A program made the translations under genes and the position numbers. From contig NZ_JADWPE010000001.1 of the NCBI RefSeq assembly GCF_017308985.1, positions 62,001-126,000 on the forward strand: 64,000 bases of DNA, read 5' to 3'. Within the stretch, counting starts at the first letter, position 1. Every line of letters begins with the position of its first letter. Source of the DNA: Lysobacter changpingensis (GTDB lineage Bacteria > Pseudomonadota > Gammaproteobacteria > Xanthomonadales > Xanthomonadaceae). Below, piece after piece: positions 36,546-45,456 of this stretch. Below the pieces are notes generated by a model. The model was not told the origin of the DNA. It saw only the letters and a program-made list of their open reading frames with translations, and did not search any database.

Positions 36546-37142
36546 ACTCGAGCGTTCCGCCAGCTGCACCAGCTCCACCACCGACCGCACGCCCAGCTTG
36601 TGCATCACGTGCGAGCGATGGACCTTGATCGTCTTCTCGACGATGCCCAGGTCCGCGGCGATCTGCTTGTTGAGCCGCCCGGCGAGCACGTGCCGCAGCA
36701 CTTCGCGCTCGCGCGGGGTGAGCGCGGCGAAACGCATGGCGTTGCGGCATTGCTCCTCGGAACGCTCGCGCAGCAGGCGGTCGCGCTCGATGCCGCGACC
36801 GACGGCCTCGATCAGTTCGTCGGCTTCCACCGGTTTGGTGAGGAAATCGATCGCCCCGCCCTTCATCGCGCGCACCGAACTGTGCACGTCCCCGAAGCCG
36901 GTCAGGAAGATCACGGGACTGGCGATGCCGCGGCTTTCCAGCAACGCCTGCGTCTGCAGGCCGTCCATTTCCGGCATCGACAGGTCCAGCAGGATGCAGC
37001 CGGGAACGTCCGGATCGTAGCGTTCGAGGAATTCGCGCGTGCAGCGGCTGGCGACCACCTCCAGCCCCTCGATGCGCAGGATGCGACCCAGGGCCGCAAG
37101 CACCTCGGTATCGTCGTCGATGATGTGTACGACTGCGGACAT
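36528..37142 (-). CDS. FixJ-like response regulator (receiver + LuxR HTH)
   Basis: This 204-residue regulator has a receiver domain (HIIDDDTEVLAALGRILR, phospho-acceptor Asp53 in CILLDLSMPEMDG, switch residue T in FLTGFGD, FLTKPVEADEL). A C-terminal LuxR/FixJ helix-turn-helix follows (LTPREREVLRHVLAGRLNKQIAADLGIVEKTIKVHRSHVMHKL). The start MSAVVHI was preferred over an upstream ATG because GAGGGAGT lies about 9 bp before it. It faces the kinase gene tail to tail and is divergent from the receiver gene at 37350, with the shared motif at 37299 between them. It is the obvious candidate to bind the CCAAGGGCCAATT elements; that is inference. Confidence 0.92.
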   Translation of the reverse strand: MSAVVHIIDDDTEVLAALGRILRIEGLEVVASRCTREFLERYDPDVPGCILLDLSMPEMDGLQTQALLESRGIASPVIFLTGFGDVHSSVRAMKGGAIDFLTKPVEADELIEAVGRGIERDRLLRERSEEQCRNAMRFAALTPREREVLRHVLAGRLNKQIAADLGIVEKTIKVHRSHVMHKLGVRSVVELVQLAERSSTARNE

Positions 37143-37298
37143 GGCGGACACTCCCTCTGAGTGCAACCGGTAGCAGACGCATTACGGGCCGGATTATTCG
37201 GCGATCCGCACGCGTGCGTCCAGTGCCATCGGTCCCGCGAACGCGCGCGTGCCTGGCAAGAAACGTGCCGTCGCACCGGTTCCCCTACCTGCCCGAGC

Positions 37299-37316
37299 AT
37301 GGGCCAAGGGCCAATT
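37299..37316 (+). promoter_or_regulatory. Shared 18-bp element, copy 1 (operon 1)
   Basis: ATGGGCCAAGGGCCAATT lies 33 bp upstream of the receiver gene start and in the divergent region with the FixJ-like gene. It shares CCAAGGGCCAATT exactly with copies at 45343 and 56783 and differs from copy 3 at only two of 18 positions. CTAG follows about 22 bp later and could belong to a promoter. If so, the transcript of 37350 has almost no leader. Confidence 0.7.
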
Positions 37317-37349
37317 GAACGGGCATGCGCCTTGGCCTCTAGTGGCCGC

Positions 37350-37736
37350 ATGGCCCATCGCCCGCTCACCATCGCCGTCGTGGACGACGAAGAGGATGTG
37401 CGCCACGCGCTGCACCGCCTCCTCCGTTCCGCGGGTTTCGAAGTGCTCGTGTACGCCACGGGCTCGGAATTCCTGCGCCACGCCCGCGAAAGCGCCCCGA
37501 ACTGCGTGGTGCTCGACCTGCACATGGGCGGGCTGAACGGCTTCGACGTGCAGAACCAGCTGCACGAATGGGCGTTGCCGCTGCCGGTGGTGGTGCTCAC
37601 CGGCAACGACACGGCCGAAGGCCGCAAGCGCGCGCTCGACAACGGCGCGAGGGCGTTCCTGAGCAAGCCGGTGGACGACGAGGCGCTGATCGGGGCGATC
37701 CTGGCCGCGGTGGCTTCGCCGGGGCCCGGCGCATGA
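37350..37736 (+). CDS. Single-domain response regulator (receiver only)
   Basis: This 128-residue stand-alone receiver reads TIAVVDDEEDVRHALHRLLR, with Asp56 in CVVLDLHMGGLNGF, Thr in VVLTGNDT and Lys in FLSKPVDDEAL. It is most like the receiver part of FixJ-type regulators and has no output domain. It may be a phosphate sink or relay for the nearby kinase, or act by protein contact. It is the first gene of an eight-gene operon with gaps of at most 26 bp. The ATG at 37350 directly precedes the first strand of the domain; no ribosome site is evident. Confidence 0.88.
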   Translation: MAHRPLTIAVVDDEEDVRHALHRLLRSAGFEVLVYATGSEFLRHARESAPNCVVLDLHMGGLNGFDVQNQLHEWALPLPVVVLTGNDTAEGRKRALDNGARAFLSKPVDDEALIGAILAAVASPGPGA

Positions 37737-37761
37737 GCGAGCAGGCAGAAGGCGCACGATC

Positions 37762-38340
37762 ATGAGTCCAACCCACACTCCCTCGCGGAAAACACACGCG
37801 GCGCGGCGCTTCGGCCTCGGCCTGGCGCTGCTGCAGCCCTGCCTCGCACGCGCCTCGCTGCTGAGCGGCGAAGCGCTCGACACCGCCGCGAATGTCGTGG
37901 CGTGGCTGGCGATCATCATCGTGCCGGTGGTGCTGCTGGCGGTGTTCTGGATCGTGCACATCCTGCCCGAGCGCATCGCGGAGAAACGCCGCCATCCGCA
38001 GCTGGATGCGATCAAGACGCTGTGCCTGCTCTCGCTCGTCTTCGGCGGTCTGCTCTGGCCGCTCGCGTGGCTGTGGGCGTACACCAAGCCCGTGCTGCAC
38101 AAGATGGCCTACGGCACCGACGTCGCCGACCACCACGGCCACGGCGGCGACGCGCTCACGCCGCTGCACGACGCCGAAGCCGCGCCGGAGCCGGAACCCG
38201 TCGCCGAACCGGCGACACGCGCCGCCGAATCGCATGCCGAAGTCGACGAACTGCGTCGCCGCATCCGCTCGCTGGAGATGGCGCTGGCCATGGGCGAACG
38301 GCCGGCCGTGCGCACCACGCCCGGGGGCGACGAGGAGTAG
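37762..38340 (+). CDS. DUF3302 inner-membrane protein, YiaW-like
   Basis: The 192-residue protein has a hydrophobic N-terminus (FGLGLALLQPCLARASLL) and two strong TM helices (VVAWLAIIIVPVVLLAVFWIVHILPE; TLCLLSLVFGGLLWPLAWLWAY). The motif LPERIAEKRRHPQLDAIKTLCLLSL is typical of DUF3302. A charged, probably coiled tail (HAEVDELRRRIRSLEMAL) follows. E. coli YiaW is the same family and sits next to the HlyD-like YiaV, exactly as here (the next gene starts 3 bp later). It is probably a partner of the membrane fusion protein. Its function is not established. Confidence 0.85.
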   Translation: MSPTHTPSRKTHAARRFGLGLALLQPCLARASLLSGEALDTAANVVAWLAIIIVPVVLLAVFWIVHILPERIAEKRRHPQLDAIKTLCLLSLVFGGLLWPLAWLWAYTKPVLHKMAYGTDVADHHGHGGDALTPLHDAEAAPEPEPVAEPATRAAESHAEVDELRRRIRSLEMALAMGERPAVRTTPGGDEE

Positions 38341-38343
38341 CCC

Positions 38344-39525
38344 ATGGAAATCATCCTGCTGCTGATCTACTCGTTCTTCGTCTGGCTGATCTTCTTCAAG
38401 TTCAAATGGCTGCCGTGGAACTTCGTCTCGCAGATCATCGTGGTGTCGCTGCCGATCTTCGCGCTGACGGCGATGATCCTGATCCTCAACGTGGTGGCGC
38501 CCTCGTCCTCGGACGTACGCGTGATGAACTACGTCGTGCAGGTGGTGCCACGCGTGACCGGCCGCGTGATCGAGGTGCCGGTCGAGCCCAATCGCCCGGT
38601 GAAGAAGGGCGACGTGCTGTTCCGCATCGATCCGGTGCCGTACCAGCAGGAACTCTCCGCGCTGGAAGCGAAGCTGCCGGAGATGATGGCCAAGCTCGAC
38701 AGCGCGCAGGCCTACCAGCGTGAGTTGAACGAACAGCTCAAGTCCGCGCGCTCCACGCGCGATGCGCTGTCCTCGCGCCTGGCGCTGGCGAACAAGCGCC
38801 AGCAGCAGACCGCCGAACTGGCGCAGACCGGCGCGGGTTCGAAATTCGACCAGGAACAGGCGCAAACCGAAGCGGCCAGCCTGCGCTCGGAACTGGCCTC
38901 CACCACCGCGCAGATGGCGCAGGTGCAGCAGAAGCTGTCGGCGCAGACGCGCGAGGGCCAGCTGTCGGAGATCGCCCAGGCGCACGCGGCGGTGGAACAG
39001 CTCAAGGCGCAGATCGTGCAGGCACGCTGGCAGCTGGAGCAGACCACCGTATACGCGCCGGCCGACGGCAGCGTGATCAACCTGCAGCTGCGCGAAGGCT
39101 CCTACGCCGCGAGCCTTCCGCTCACGCCGGTGATGAGCTTCGTCGAGAAGGAACAGTGGGTGATCGCGATGTTCGCGCAGAACGAACTCGCCAACGTCGC
39201 CTCGGGGAACGAGGCGGAAATCGCCCTGAAAACCTATCCGAACCGCATCATCAAGTGCGCGGTGGACTCGGTGGTGTGGGCCTCGGGCACCGGGCAGATG
39301 CCGATCAGCGGCATGGTGCCGCCCAGTGGCACGCAGCCGCCGCCGCTGGGCCGCATCGCCGTGCGCCTGCGTCCGACCGGCCGCGACGCCGATGTCTTCA
39401 TCGCCATGGGCGCACAGGGCCAGGGCGCGATCTACACCGAGCACGGCAAGCTGCTGCACATCATCCGCAAGGTCATCCTGCGGGTGAGCAGCAAGCTCGA
39501 CTGGCTCGTGCTCAAACTGCACTGA
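38344..39525 (+). CDS. HlyD-family membrane fusion protein, YiaV-like
   Basis: This 393-residue periplasmic adaptor has two TM-like stretches at the N-terminus (ILLLIYSFFVWLIFF; IVVSLPIFALTAMILILNVVA). A lipoyl/barrel-sandwich half follows (VVPRVTGRVIEVPVEPNRPVKKGDVLFRIDP), then a long coiled coil (about residues 100-225), the second lipoyl half (TTVYAPADGSVINLQLREGSYA), and beta-barrel domains. Two N-terminal membrane segments with DUF3302 next door fit YiaV. With the outer-membrane factor that follows it would form two parts of a tripartite efflux path. No RND, MFS or ABC pump is in the operon. Confidence 0.9.
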   Translation: MEIILLLIYSFFVWLIFFKFKWLPWNFVSQIIVVSLPIFALTAMILILNVVAPSSSDVRVMNYVVQVVPRVTGRVIEVPVEPNRPVKKGDVLFRIDPVPYQQELSALEAKLPEMMAKLDSAQAYQRELNEQLKSARSTRDALSSRLALANKRQQQTAELAQTGAGSKFDQEQAQTEAASLRSELASTTAQMAQVQQKLSAQTREGQLSEIAQAHAAVEQLKAQIVQARWQLEQTTVYAPADGSVINLQLREGSYAASLPLTPVMSFVEKEQWVIAMFAQNELANVASGNEAEIALKTYPNRIIKCAVDSVVWASGTGQMPISGMVPPSGTQPPPLGRIAVRLRPTGRDADVFIAMGAQGQGAIYTEHGKLLHIIRKVILRVSSKLDWLVLKLH

Positions 39526-39532
39526 GGCACCG

Positions 39533-40975
39533 ATGAGCGACCGCGCGGCCCGCAGGTTGGCGACGAAAACGGCGCTGGGCGCATGCCTGCTCGTCGTCGC
39601 GACCGGCTGCGCCGTGTTGCCCGAACCCACCGCCGACGAGGTCCAGCAACAGGCGCTGGGCTACACCACGATCCCGCCCAACTGGTCCGCGCAGGCCAGC
39701 GCCGCACGGGTGGACGAAGGCTGGCTGGCGAGCTTCAACGATCCCGCGCTCACGCGGATGGTGCACGAAGCGCTCGCGCACAACCCCGACCTGCTGATGG
39801 CCGCCGCGCGCGTCGAACAGGCCAACGCGCAGGTCGACCTGGCCGAAGCCAGGCTCAAGCCCGCGCTCGGATTGCTCGGCCGCGCCGGTTCCAAACCCAT
39901 CGCCGACCTGGTCCCGCTGCTCAGCGGCGTGATGCTGCGCCTGAGCTGGGAAATCGACCTGTGGGGCCGCATGCGCTACGCGCGCAACGCCGCGCGCGCG
40001 GCGCGCGACGCGAGCAGCGCCGACTACCGCTACGCGCAGCAGTCGCTCGCGGCGAGCGTGGCGCGCGCGTGGTTCGTCGCCAACGAAACGCGCATGCAGA
40101 TGCAGCTCGCCGCCGAGATGAGCGATGCCGGCACGCGGCTGGTCGAGCTGTCCGACCAGCGCCTGCGCGTGGGCGCCGGCACGCAGACCGACGTGATGAT
40201 CGCGCGGACCAACCTTGCGACCTACCAGGACGCGCAGCAGCAGATCGAACTCGCGCACCGGCAGGCGCTGCGGGCGCTGGAGCTGCTGCTCGGACGTTAT
40301 CCGGGCGCGACGCTCGAAATCGCCGGCACGCTCACGCCGTTCCCCGCGCCGGTGCCGGCGGGAATTCCCGCCGACGTGCTCGATCGCCGACCCGACCTGA
40401 TCGCCGCGCAGCGCCGCGTGGCCGCCGCATTCGACCTGGTCGGCGAAGCCAGGGCCGCGATGCTGCCGACGCTGTCGCTGTCCGCCGGCTACGGGCGCAT
40501 CAGCAACGAGGCGCTGGAAATCCGCGACGACCTGGAACAGACCACCTCCACCGTCGCCGCCACCGCCGTGGTGCCGATCTACAGCGGCGGCGCGCTCACC
40601 GGCCAGGTGCGGCTGCGCACCGCCGAGCAGAAGGAAGCCGTCGCCGATTACGCGCGCCGCGCGCTCAACGCGCTGGACGAAGTCGAGGACGCGCTCACCG
40701 CCGAACGCGTGCTGGCCGAACGCGAACGCATCCTCGGCGACGCGGCGCGCGCGAACCGCGACATCGTGCGCATGGAGGAATCCAGCTACCGCATCGGCCG
40801 CTCCGACCTGCGCGCGGTGAGCCAGCGCCAGCTCGCGACGTGGGCGGCGGAGATCGCGCTGCTCAGCGTGCAGCGCGAACGCCTGAGCCGCCGCGTCGAT
40901 CTGCACCTCGCGCTCGGTGGCGATTTCGGCGCGCCTCAGCCGCCCGACGCCGGCGCCGCACCCGCCACCCAATGA
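39533..40975 (+). CDS. Outer-membrane efflux factor (NodT/OprM-type lipoprotein)
   Basis: This 480-residue TolC-superfamily protein has a lipobox (VVATGCAVL, Cys about 26) and the two OEP repeats: WLASFNDPALTRMVHEALAHNPDLLMAAARVEQANAQVDLAEARLKP-type N-half and DVLDRRPDLIAAQRRVAAAFDLVGEARAAMLPTLSL for the second. The region after (VPIYSGGAL) and the helical C-half are typical. It should form the trimeric outer-membrane and periplasmic tunnel for the YiaV-like adaptor seven bp upstream. Substrate unknown. Confidence 0.92.
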   Translation: MSDRAARRLATKTALGACLLVVATGCAVLPEPTADEVQQQALGYTTIPPNWSAQASAARVDEGWLASFNDPALTRMVHEALAHNPDLLMAAARVEQANAQVDLAEARLKPALGLLGRAGSKPIADLVPLLSGVMLRLSWEIDLWGRMRYARNAARAARDASSADYRYAQQSLAASVARAWFVANETRMQMQLAAEMSDAGTRLVELSDQRLRVGAGTQTDVMIARTNLATYQDAQQQIELAHRQALRALELLLGRYPGATLEIAGTLTPFPAPVPAGIPADVLDRRPDLIAAQRRVAAAFDLVGEARAAMLPTLSLSAGYGRISNEALEIRDDLEQTTSTVAATAVVPIYSGGALTGQVRLRTAEQKEAVADYARRALNALDEVEDALTAERVLAERERILGDAARANRDIVRMEESSYRIGRSDLRAVSQRQLATWAAEIALLSVQRERLSRRVDLHLALGGDFGAPQPPDAGAAPATQ

Positions 40976-40985
40976 GGCCGTGCCG

Positions 40986-42077
40986 ATGAAATGGCTGCTC
41001 GTGCTCATGCCGCTGGCGATCGCACTGGAGCACTTCGCGCCGCAGCGGGCGCTGCTGATCTTCCTCGTCGCCGGCCTGGGCATCGTTCCCCTCGCCTCGC
41101 TGATGGCGCAGGCGACCGGCTCGCTCGCGGTGCGGCTGGGGCCCGGCATCGGCGGCCTGCTGAACGCGACCTTCGGCAACGCCGCCGAACTGATCATCGC
41201 GCTGGCTGCATTGCGCGAAGGCCTGCACGGCATGGTGAAGGCCTCCATCGCCGGCACCATCATCGGCAACATCCTGCTGGTGCTCGGCGTGGCGATGGTG
41301 CTCGGCGGCGCGCGCCACGGCGAACAGCGCTACGACGGACGCGCCGCGCGCACGCAGGCGACGATGCTGACGCTCGCGGTGATCGCGCTGATCATGCCGG
41401 CCGCGTACGGCGCGATCGTGCCCGACACACAGGAACAGCTGGACCCGATCAGCGCGTGGATCGCCATCGCCCTGCTGCTGGTCTACGTCGCGAACGTCGC
41501 CTACACGCTCATGGCCAGCCGCGCGGCGCGGGCGCGCAGGCCCGCGCAGGTCGACGAAGCCGCGGTCGCCGTGCACGACGCGCACCACGCGCCGGAATGG
41601 AGCCCGAAGAAGGCGGTGATCGTCCTCGCCGCGGTGAGCCTGGGCATCATCTGGCTCAGCGAGATCCTCGTCGGCGCGGTCGAACCGGCGAGCGAGGAAC
41701 TTGGTTTGTCCGACGCCTTCACCGGCGTGTTCGTGCTCGCGGTGATCGGCGGCGCCGCCGAACAGGCGACCGCGATAGTCGCCGCGCGGCAGAACCGCAT
41801 GGACCTGTCGATGTCCATCGCGCTGGGCGCGAGCGTGCAGCTCGCGCTGCTGGTCGCGCCGCTGCTCGTGCTGCTGAGCTACGTCATCGGTCCGCATCCG
41901 ATGGGGCTGGTGTTCGGGCCGGGGCTGGTGCTGACGATCCTGTTCTCGGTGGTGATCACCGGGCAGATCGCCAGCGACGGCCGCACCGACTGGCTGCGCG
42001 GCGTGCAGCTGCTCGCGGTGTACCTGATTCTCGCCGCGGTGTTCTTCTACGTGCCGGACGTTTCGGGGGCGCGATGA
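40986..42077 (+). CDS. Ca2+/H+ antiporter family (CaCA, ChaA/CAX-like) exchanger
   Basis: The product has 363 residues and about 11 TM helices in two inverted halves. The alpha repeats are GGLLNATFGNAAELIIALAAL (about residues 55-75) and GGAAEQATAIVAARQNRMDLSMSIALGAS (about 257-285), with the acidic residues of the ion site present in both (GNAAE, GGAAE). A cytoplasmic linker carrying HDAHHAPEWSPKKA separates the halves. It would expel Ca2+ (or Na+/K+) in exchange for protons. The ATG at 40986 follows the previous stop by 10 bp, and its own stop overlaps the potassium-channel ATG (ATGA). Confidence 0.92.
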   Translation: MKWLLVLMPLAIALEHFAPQRALLIFLVAGLGIVPLASLMAQATGSLAVRLGPGIGGLLNATFGNAAELIIALAALREGLHGMVKASIAGTIIGNILLVLGVAMVLGGARHGEQRYDGRAARTQATMLTLAVIALIMPAAYGAIVPDTQEQLDPISAWIAIALLLVYVANVAYTLMASRAARARRPAQVDEAAVAVHDAHHAPEWSPKKAVIVLAAVSLGIIWLSEILVGAVEPASEELGLSDAFTGVFVLAVIGGAAEQATAIVAARQNRMDLSMSIALGASVQLALLVAPLLVLLSYVIGPHPMGLVFGPGLVLTILFSVVITGQIASDGRTDWLRGVQLLAVYLILAAVFFYVPDVSGAR

Positions 42078-42751
42078 ACGACGCCGCGCCCGCGCCGCGC
42101 ACATTGCTCGACCGGCACCGGTACGCGGTGCTGTTCTTCTCGCTGCTGCTCACCGTCGCGGTGGGGCCGCTGCTGGAAGCGGTGAATTTCGGCCGCACGG
42201 CGATGGAGGCGTTCCTCGCCATCAACCTGCTCGCGGCGGTCTTCCCCATCGTCGCGAAGGCCGAACGCCGCACCCTGTACGCGCTGATCGCACTGGCCGT
42301 GCTGCTGCGCTGGATCGCGCCGCGTGGCGCGCAGGCGCCGGCGATGTCGATCCTCGCGGCGCTGGCATGGGGCACGATCGCGCTGGTCGCCGCGTACCGC
42401 GCGGTGCGCCATTCGCTGTCGAGCGTGCGCATCGACGCCGAACGCGTGTACGCCGCGCTCAGCGCCTACCTGCTGATCGGCGTGTGCTGGGGGGTGGTCT
42501 ACGCCGCCGTCGCGCGCGTGTCGCCCGGATCGCTGCTGTACGCCGGCGCGGTTCCGCCGACCGGCATCGGCATGGGCGATGCCATCTATTTCAGTTTCGT
42601 CACCCTCGCGACGCTGGGCTACGGCGACCTCACGCCGGCCACGCCCGCGATGCGCGGGCTGGCGGTCTTCGAAGCGGTGATCGGCCAGCTCTACCTGGCG
42701 CTGCTGGTGGCGCGACTGGTCGGGCTGCAGACCGCCGCGCATTCACGATGA
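42074..42751 (+). CDS. Two-pore-loop-type potassium channel (Ion_trans_2)
   Basis: This 225-residue membrane protein has about five to six TM helices. A C-terminal pore region has the selectivity filter TLGYGD at about residue 180 in IYFSFVTLATLGYGDLTPATPAMRGLAVFE. The N-terminal part (LLDRHRYAVLFFSLLLTVAVGPLLE) resembles small voltage-sensor-less channels of proteobacteria. No RCK domain follows, so ion or ligand gating is not evident. It is translationally coupled to the Ca2+/H+ exchanger, which suggests joint control of membrane potential and ion balance. Confidence 0.92.
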   Translation: MNDAAPAPRTLLDRHRYAVLFFSLLLTVAVGPLLEAVNFGRTAMEAFLAINLLAAVFPIVAKAERRTLYALIALAVLLRWIAPRGAQAPAMSILAALAWGTIALVAAYRAVRHSLSSVRIDAERVYAALSAYLLIGVCWGVVYAAVARVSPGSLLYAGAVPPTGIGMGDAIYFSFVTLATLGYGDLTPATPAMRGLAVFEAVIGQLYLALLVARLVGLQTAAHSR

Positions 42752-42777
42752 ACGCTGCCATCCCAAGGAGAGGCTCC

Positions 42778-43608
42778 ATGAACACCCGCACCGCATTGCC
42801 CCTGACCGCGTCGCTCGCCGGGCTGATCGCCGCGCTGGCGCCCGTGGAGTGCCGCGCGATCGAGCCGCTGGACACCTTCAGCGCCCGCATCGGCGGCTAC
42901 GTCACCGACTTCGACACGCAGGTGCGGGCCGACGGCGAGACGCGCGGCGGCACGAACGTCGACCTGCAGCGCGACCTGGGCCTGGACGACCGCAACACCG
43001 TCGCCTTCCTCGGCGTGACGTGGCGCCCGTTCGACAACCACGAGTTCGGCCTCTCGTACTACCAGGACGATGCCGACGCCACGCGCCGCATCACCCGCAC
43101 CATCGAGTTCGACGGCACCACCTACGAGGCCGACAGCACCGTGCGCGCCTCCGTGGACCTGGATGCGTACGACCTCTACTACGTCTGGTGGGCGGCGAAC
43201 AACGAACGCTGGGCGCTCGGCCCGCGCTTCGGCCTGGTGTGGTACGGCATGCGGCTGGGGTTGTCGATGGAGCTCGATTCGCAGGGCAACACCATCGACG
43301 GCGCGATCAGCGAAACCGTCGACGCCGACCTGCCCGCACCGAGCATCGGCGGCAGCTGGCGCTGGGCGCCCGCCGAGCAGTGGCGGTTCTCGGCCGACGT
43401 CGGCTACTTCTCGGCGAACGTGGACGACGTCGACGCCGACATCACCTTCGGCCGCATCGGCGTGGAATGGTTCCCGTGGGAGCGCGCCGGCATCTCGCTG
43501 GACTACACGCGTCGCAGGATCGAGGCGGACGCGGACGGTTCGGACTTCGCCGGCAACCTCGAATTCATCGACAGCGGCCTGCGGCTGGGCCTGACCTACC
43601 GGTTCTGA
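42778..43608 (+). CDS. Outer-membrane beta-barrel protein
   Basis: The product (276 aa) has a signal peptide (MNTRTALPLTASLAGLIAALAPVECRA) and alternating amphipathic strands ending in Phe (LRLGLTYRF), typical of a small outer-membrane barrel. The ATG at 42778 was chosen because AAGGAGAGG ends 7 bp before it; an in-frame ATG at 42748 has no such site. Strands such as TVAFLGVTWRPFDNHEFGLSYYQ and YDLYYVWWAANNERWALGPRFGLVWYG are clear. The two halves are similar in size to OmpW-like 8-12 strand barrels. Function unknown; it may be a pore or a surface sensor within the ion-balance operon. Confidence 0.8.
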   Translation: MNTRTALPLTASLAGLIAALAPVECRAIEPLDTFSARIGGYVTDFDTQVRADGETRGGTNVDLQRDLGLDDRNTVAFLGVTWRPFDNHEFGLSYYQDDADATRRITRTIEFDGTTYEADSTVRASVDLDAYDLYYVWWAANNERWALGPRFGLVWYGMRLGLSMELDSQGNTIDGAISETVDADLPAPSIGGSWRWAPAEQWRFSADVGYFSANVDDVDADITFGRIGVEWFPWERAGISLDYTRRRIEADADGSDFAGNLEFIDSGLRLGLTYRF

Positions 43609-43624
43609 CGCAAGGGCGCGCGCG

Positions 43625-45292
43625 ATGATCGCCACCGGGACCACGTCATCGCACATCGCACGGCGCACGTTCGCGGCGCTGATCCTGTGCGGGTTCGTGT
43701 CGATCGCCGCCCTGCTGGCGGCGACGAACGCCAGCGCGCAGCCGGCCCCGGCGACGCCGCCTCCGGCCGCCGCGCCGGTGCACGCGCACGCGACGCTGCG
43801 CTATTTCAACCGCGACATCGTGGTGATGCGCGTGCCGTTCTTCGGCAATTCGCCCGAACGCCGCGCGCGCGTGGCCGAGGCGAACATCGCGCGCATCGTC
43901 GACGAGGTCGGCGAAGCGGACGTCGAATACGAGAACGTGCCGCAGGGCGTAGCGATCCTGATGTCCGGACAGCTGGTCACCGTGCTGGTGCCGGGCGATC
44001 GCGACGCGCTGCGCGGCCAGACGCTCGACCAGCTGCGCGCGCAGACCGTCTCGCGGCTGTCGGTCGCGGTGGCCGCCGCCGAACAGGCACGCCGTCCGCA
44101 GCGCATCCTCGAAGGGCTGGCGTGGGTGCTGGCCGGCACGGTCGTGGCGGTCGGCGTGCTGTGGCTGTTGCGATGGCTGGTGCGCCGCGTGCGGCATCGG
44201 GTCGATGCGTGGGTCGCGCACCGGCTCGCGCAGCTGCGCAGCGAGTCGGCGCGGCAGATGCTGTCGGGCCTGATCGCCAGCGCACGCGGACTGGCGCGGC
44301 TGGCGATGTGGGTGATCGTGCTGCTCACCTTCGAGGAGTGGCTGCGCTTCGCGCTTGGCCGCTTCCCGTACACGCAGCCGTGGGCGGCGGCGATGACGCA
44401 ATGGGTCGCCGCGCGTACCGCCGGATTCGGCCACGCGGTCGTGTCCGCCCTGCCCGGCCTGTTCAGCGCGTTCCTCATCTTCCTGCTCGCGCGGCTGGTG
44501 ACGCAGGCGATACGCGTCACTTTCCACGGCGTGGAAACCGGACGCTTCCAGTTCCTCGGCGTCGACCACCAGCTGGCCGAACCCACGCGCAAGATCATCA
44601 CGGTGCTGATCTGGTTGTTCGCGCTGGCGATGGCGTATCCGTACCTTCCGGGCGCGGAAACCGAAGCGTTCAAGGGCCTGAGCGTATTCGTCGGCTTGAT
44701 GGTGTCGCTGGGCGCGTCGAGCATCGTCGGCCAGGCGGCGGGCGGATTCACGCTGCTGTACTCGCGCACGATGGCGCCGGGCGACGTGGTGCGCATCGAC
44801 GACACCGAAGGCACCGTGCAGCAGATCGGCCTGTTCACCACGCGCCTGCGCACGCCGCTCGGCGTGGAGGTGAGCTATCCGAACAACGTCGTGCTGGGCG
44901 GGAAACTGCAGAACTTCTCGCGCAATCCCGACGGCCCCGGCATGTGGATCGAGGCCGCGGTGACCATCGGCTACGACGCGCCGTGGCGGCAGGTGCACCG
45001 GTTGCTGCTCGACGCCGCGCATCGCACGCCCGGCGTGCAGACGACGCCGACGCCGTTCGTCGCGCAGGCCGCGCTGTCGGACTTCTACGTCGAGTACGTG
45101 CTGCGCGCGCGCATCGCCGACGTGCAGCAGCGGCTCGCGTTCCGCAGCGCGCTTCACGCGAACATCCAGGACACCTTCAACGAAGCCGGCGTGCAGATCA
45201 TGTCGCCCAACTACGAGGCCGACCCGGAAGCGCCAAAAATCGTGCCACGCGCGCAATGGGAAGGCCGTCCGTCCACCGAACCGACGGAATGA
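43625..45292 (+). CDS. MscS-family mechanosensitive channel with large N-terminal extension
   Basis: The 555-residue product has a signal-like N-terminus, a periplasmic region (about 50-155) and several TM helices. The MscS core follows: the pore helix GLSVFVGLMVSLGASSIVGQAAGG, then TLLYSRTMAPGDVVRIDDTEGTVQQIGLFTTRLRTPLGVEVSYPNN, the conserved beta domain, and the C-terminal alpha/beta domain. It opens under membrane tension to release solutes after osmotic downshock. It is the last gene of operon 1, so osmotic release is produced together with efflux and ion-exchange proteins. E. coli MscS has 286 residues; the extension makes this one closer to the YbiO/MscM type. Confidence 0.92.
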   Translation: MIATGTTSSHIARRTFAALILCGFVSIAALLAATNASAQPAPATPPPAAAPVHAHATLRYFNRDIVVMRVPFFGNSPERRARVAEANIARIVDEVGEADVEYENVPQGVAILMSGQLVTVLVPGDRDALRGQTLDQLRAQTVSRLSVAVAAAEQARRPQRILEGLAWVLAGTVVAVGVLWLLRWLVRRVRHRVDAWVAHRLAQLRSESARQMLSGLIASARGLARLAMWVIVLLTFEEWLRFALGRFPYTQPWAAAMTQWVAARTAGFGHAVVSALPGLFSAFLIFLLARLVTQAIRVTFHGVETGRFQFLGVDHQLAEPTRKIITVLIWLFALAMAYPYLPGAETEAFKGLSVFVGLMVSLGASSIVGQAAGGFTLLYSRTMAPGDVVRIDDTEGTVQQIGLFTTRLRTPLGVEVSYPNNVVLGGKLQNFSRNPDGPGMWIEAAVTIGYDAPWRQVHRLLLDAAHRTPGVQTTPTPFVAQAALSDFYVEYVLRARIADVQQRLAFRSALHANIQDTFNEAGVQIMSPNYEADPEAPKIVPRAQWEGRPSTEPTE

Positions 45293-45342
45293 AGCACGCG
45301 CGGCAAGGACCGTGCCGGAAACGCGTTGCGGCGCGAACGAAT

Positions 45343-45360
45343 TAGGCCCAAGGGCCAATT
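45343..45360 (+). promoter_or_regulatory. Shared 18-bp element, copy 2 (operon 2)
   Basis: TAGGCCCAAGGGCCAATT lies 96 bp upstream of the decarboxylase ATG. It differs from copy 3 by one base and carries the CCAAGGGCCAATT core common to all three. CTAG begins 20 bp after the core. The 164-bp gap after the MscS gene has no other feature, so this is the likely control site of operon 2. Confidence 0.72.
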
Positions 45361-45456
45361 CCGCGCGGCGCCCTGCAGTCCTAGCGTACGGCTTGCCGCC
45401 GTCCTGGCCGCGCGTGCGCGCGACGTCCCATCCAGAACCGTCCCCCGAGGTGTTCC

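Noticed and set aside
37317-37350. A sigma-54 promoter at the shared element
   Set aside because: The GG and GC dinucleotides of the TGGCAC-N5-TTGC consensus do not align with correct spacing in any of the three copies.
39533-40975. A complete tripartite drug efflux pump
   Set aside because: An adaptor and an outer-membrane factor are present, but no inner-membrane pump gene lies in the operon or elsewhere in the window.
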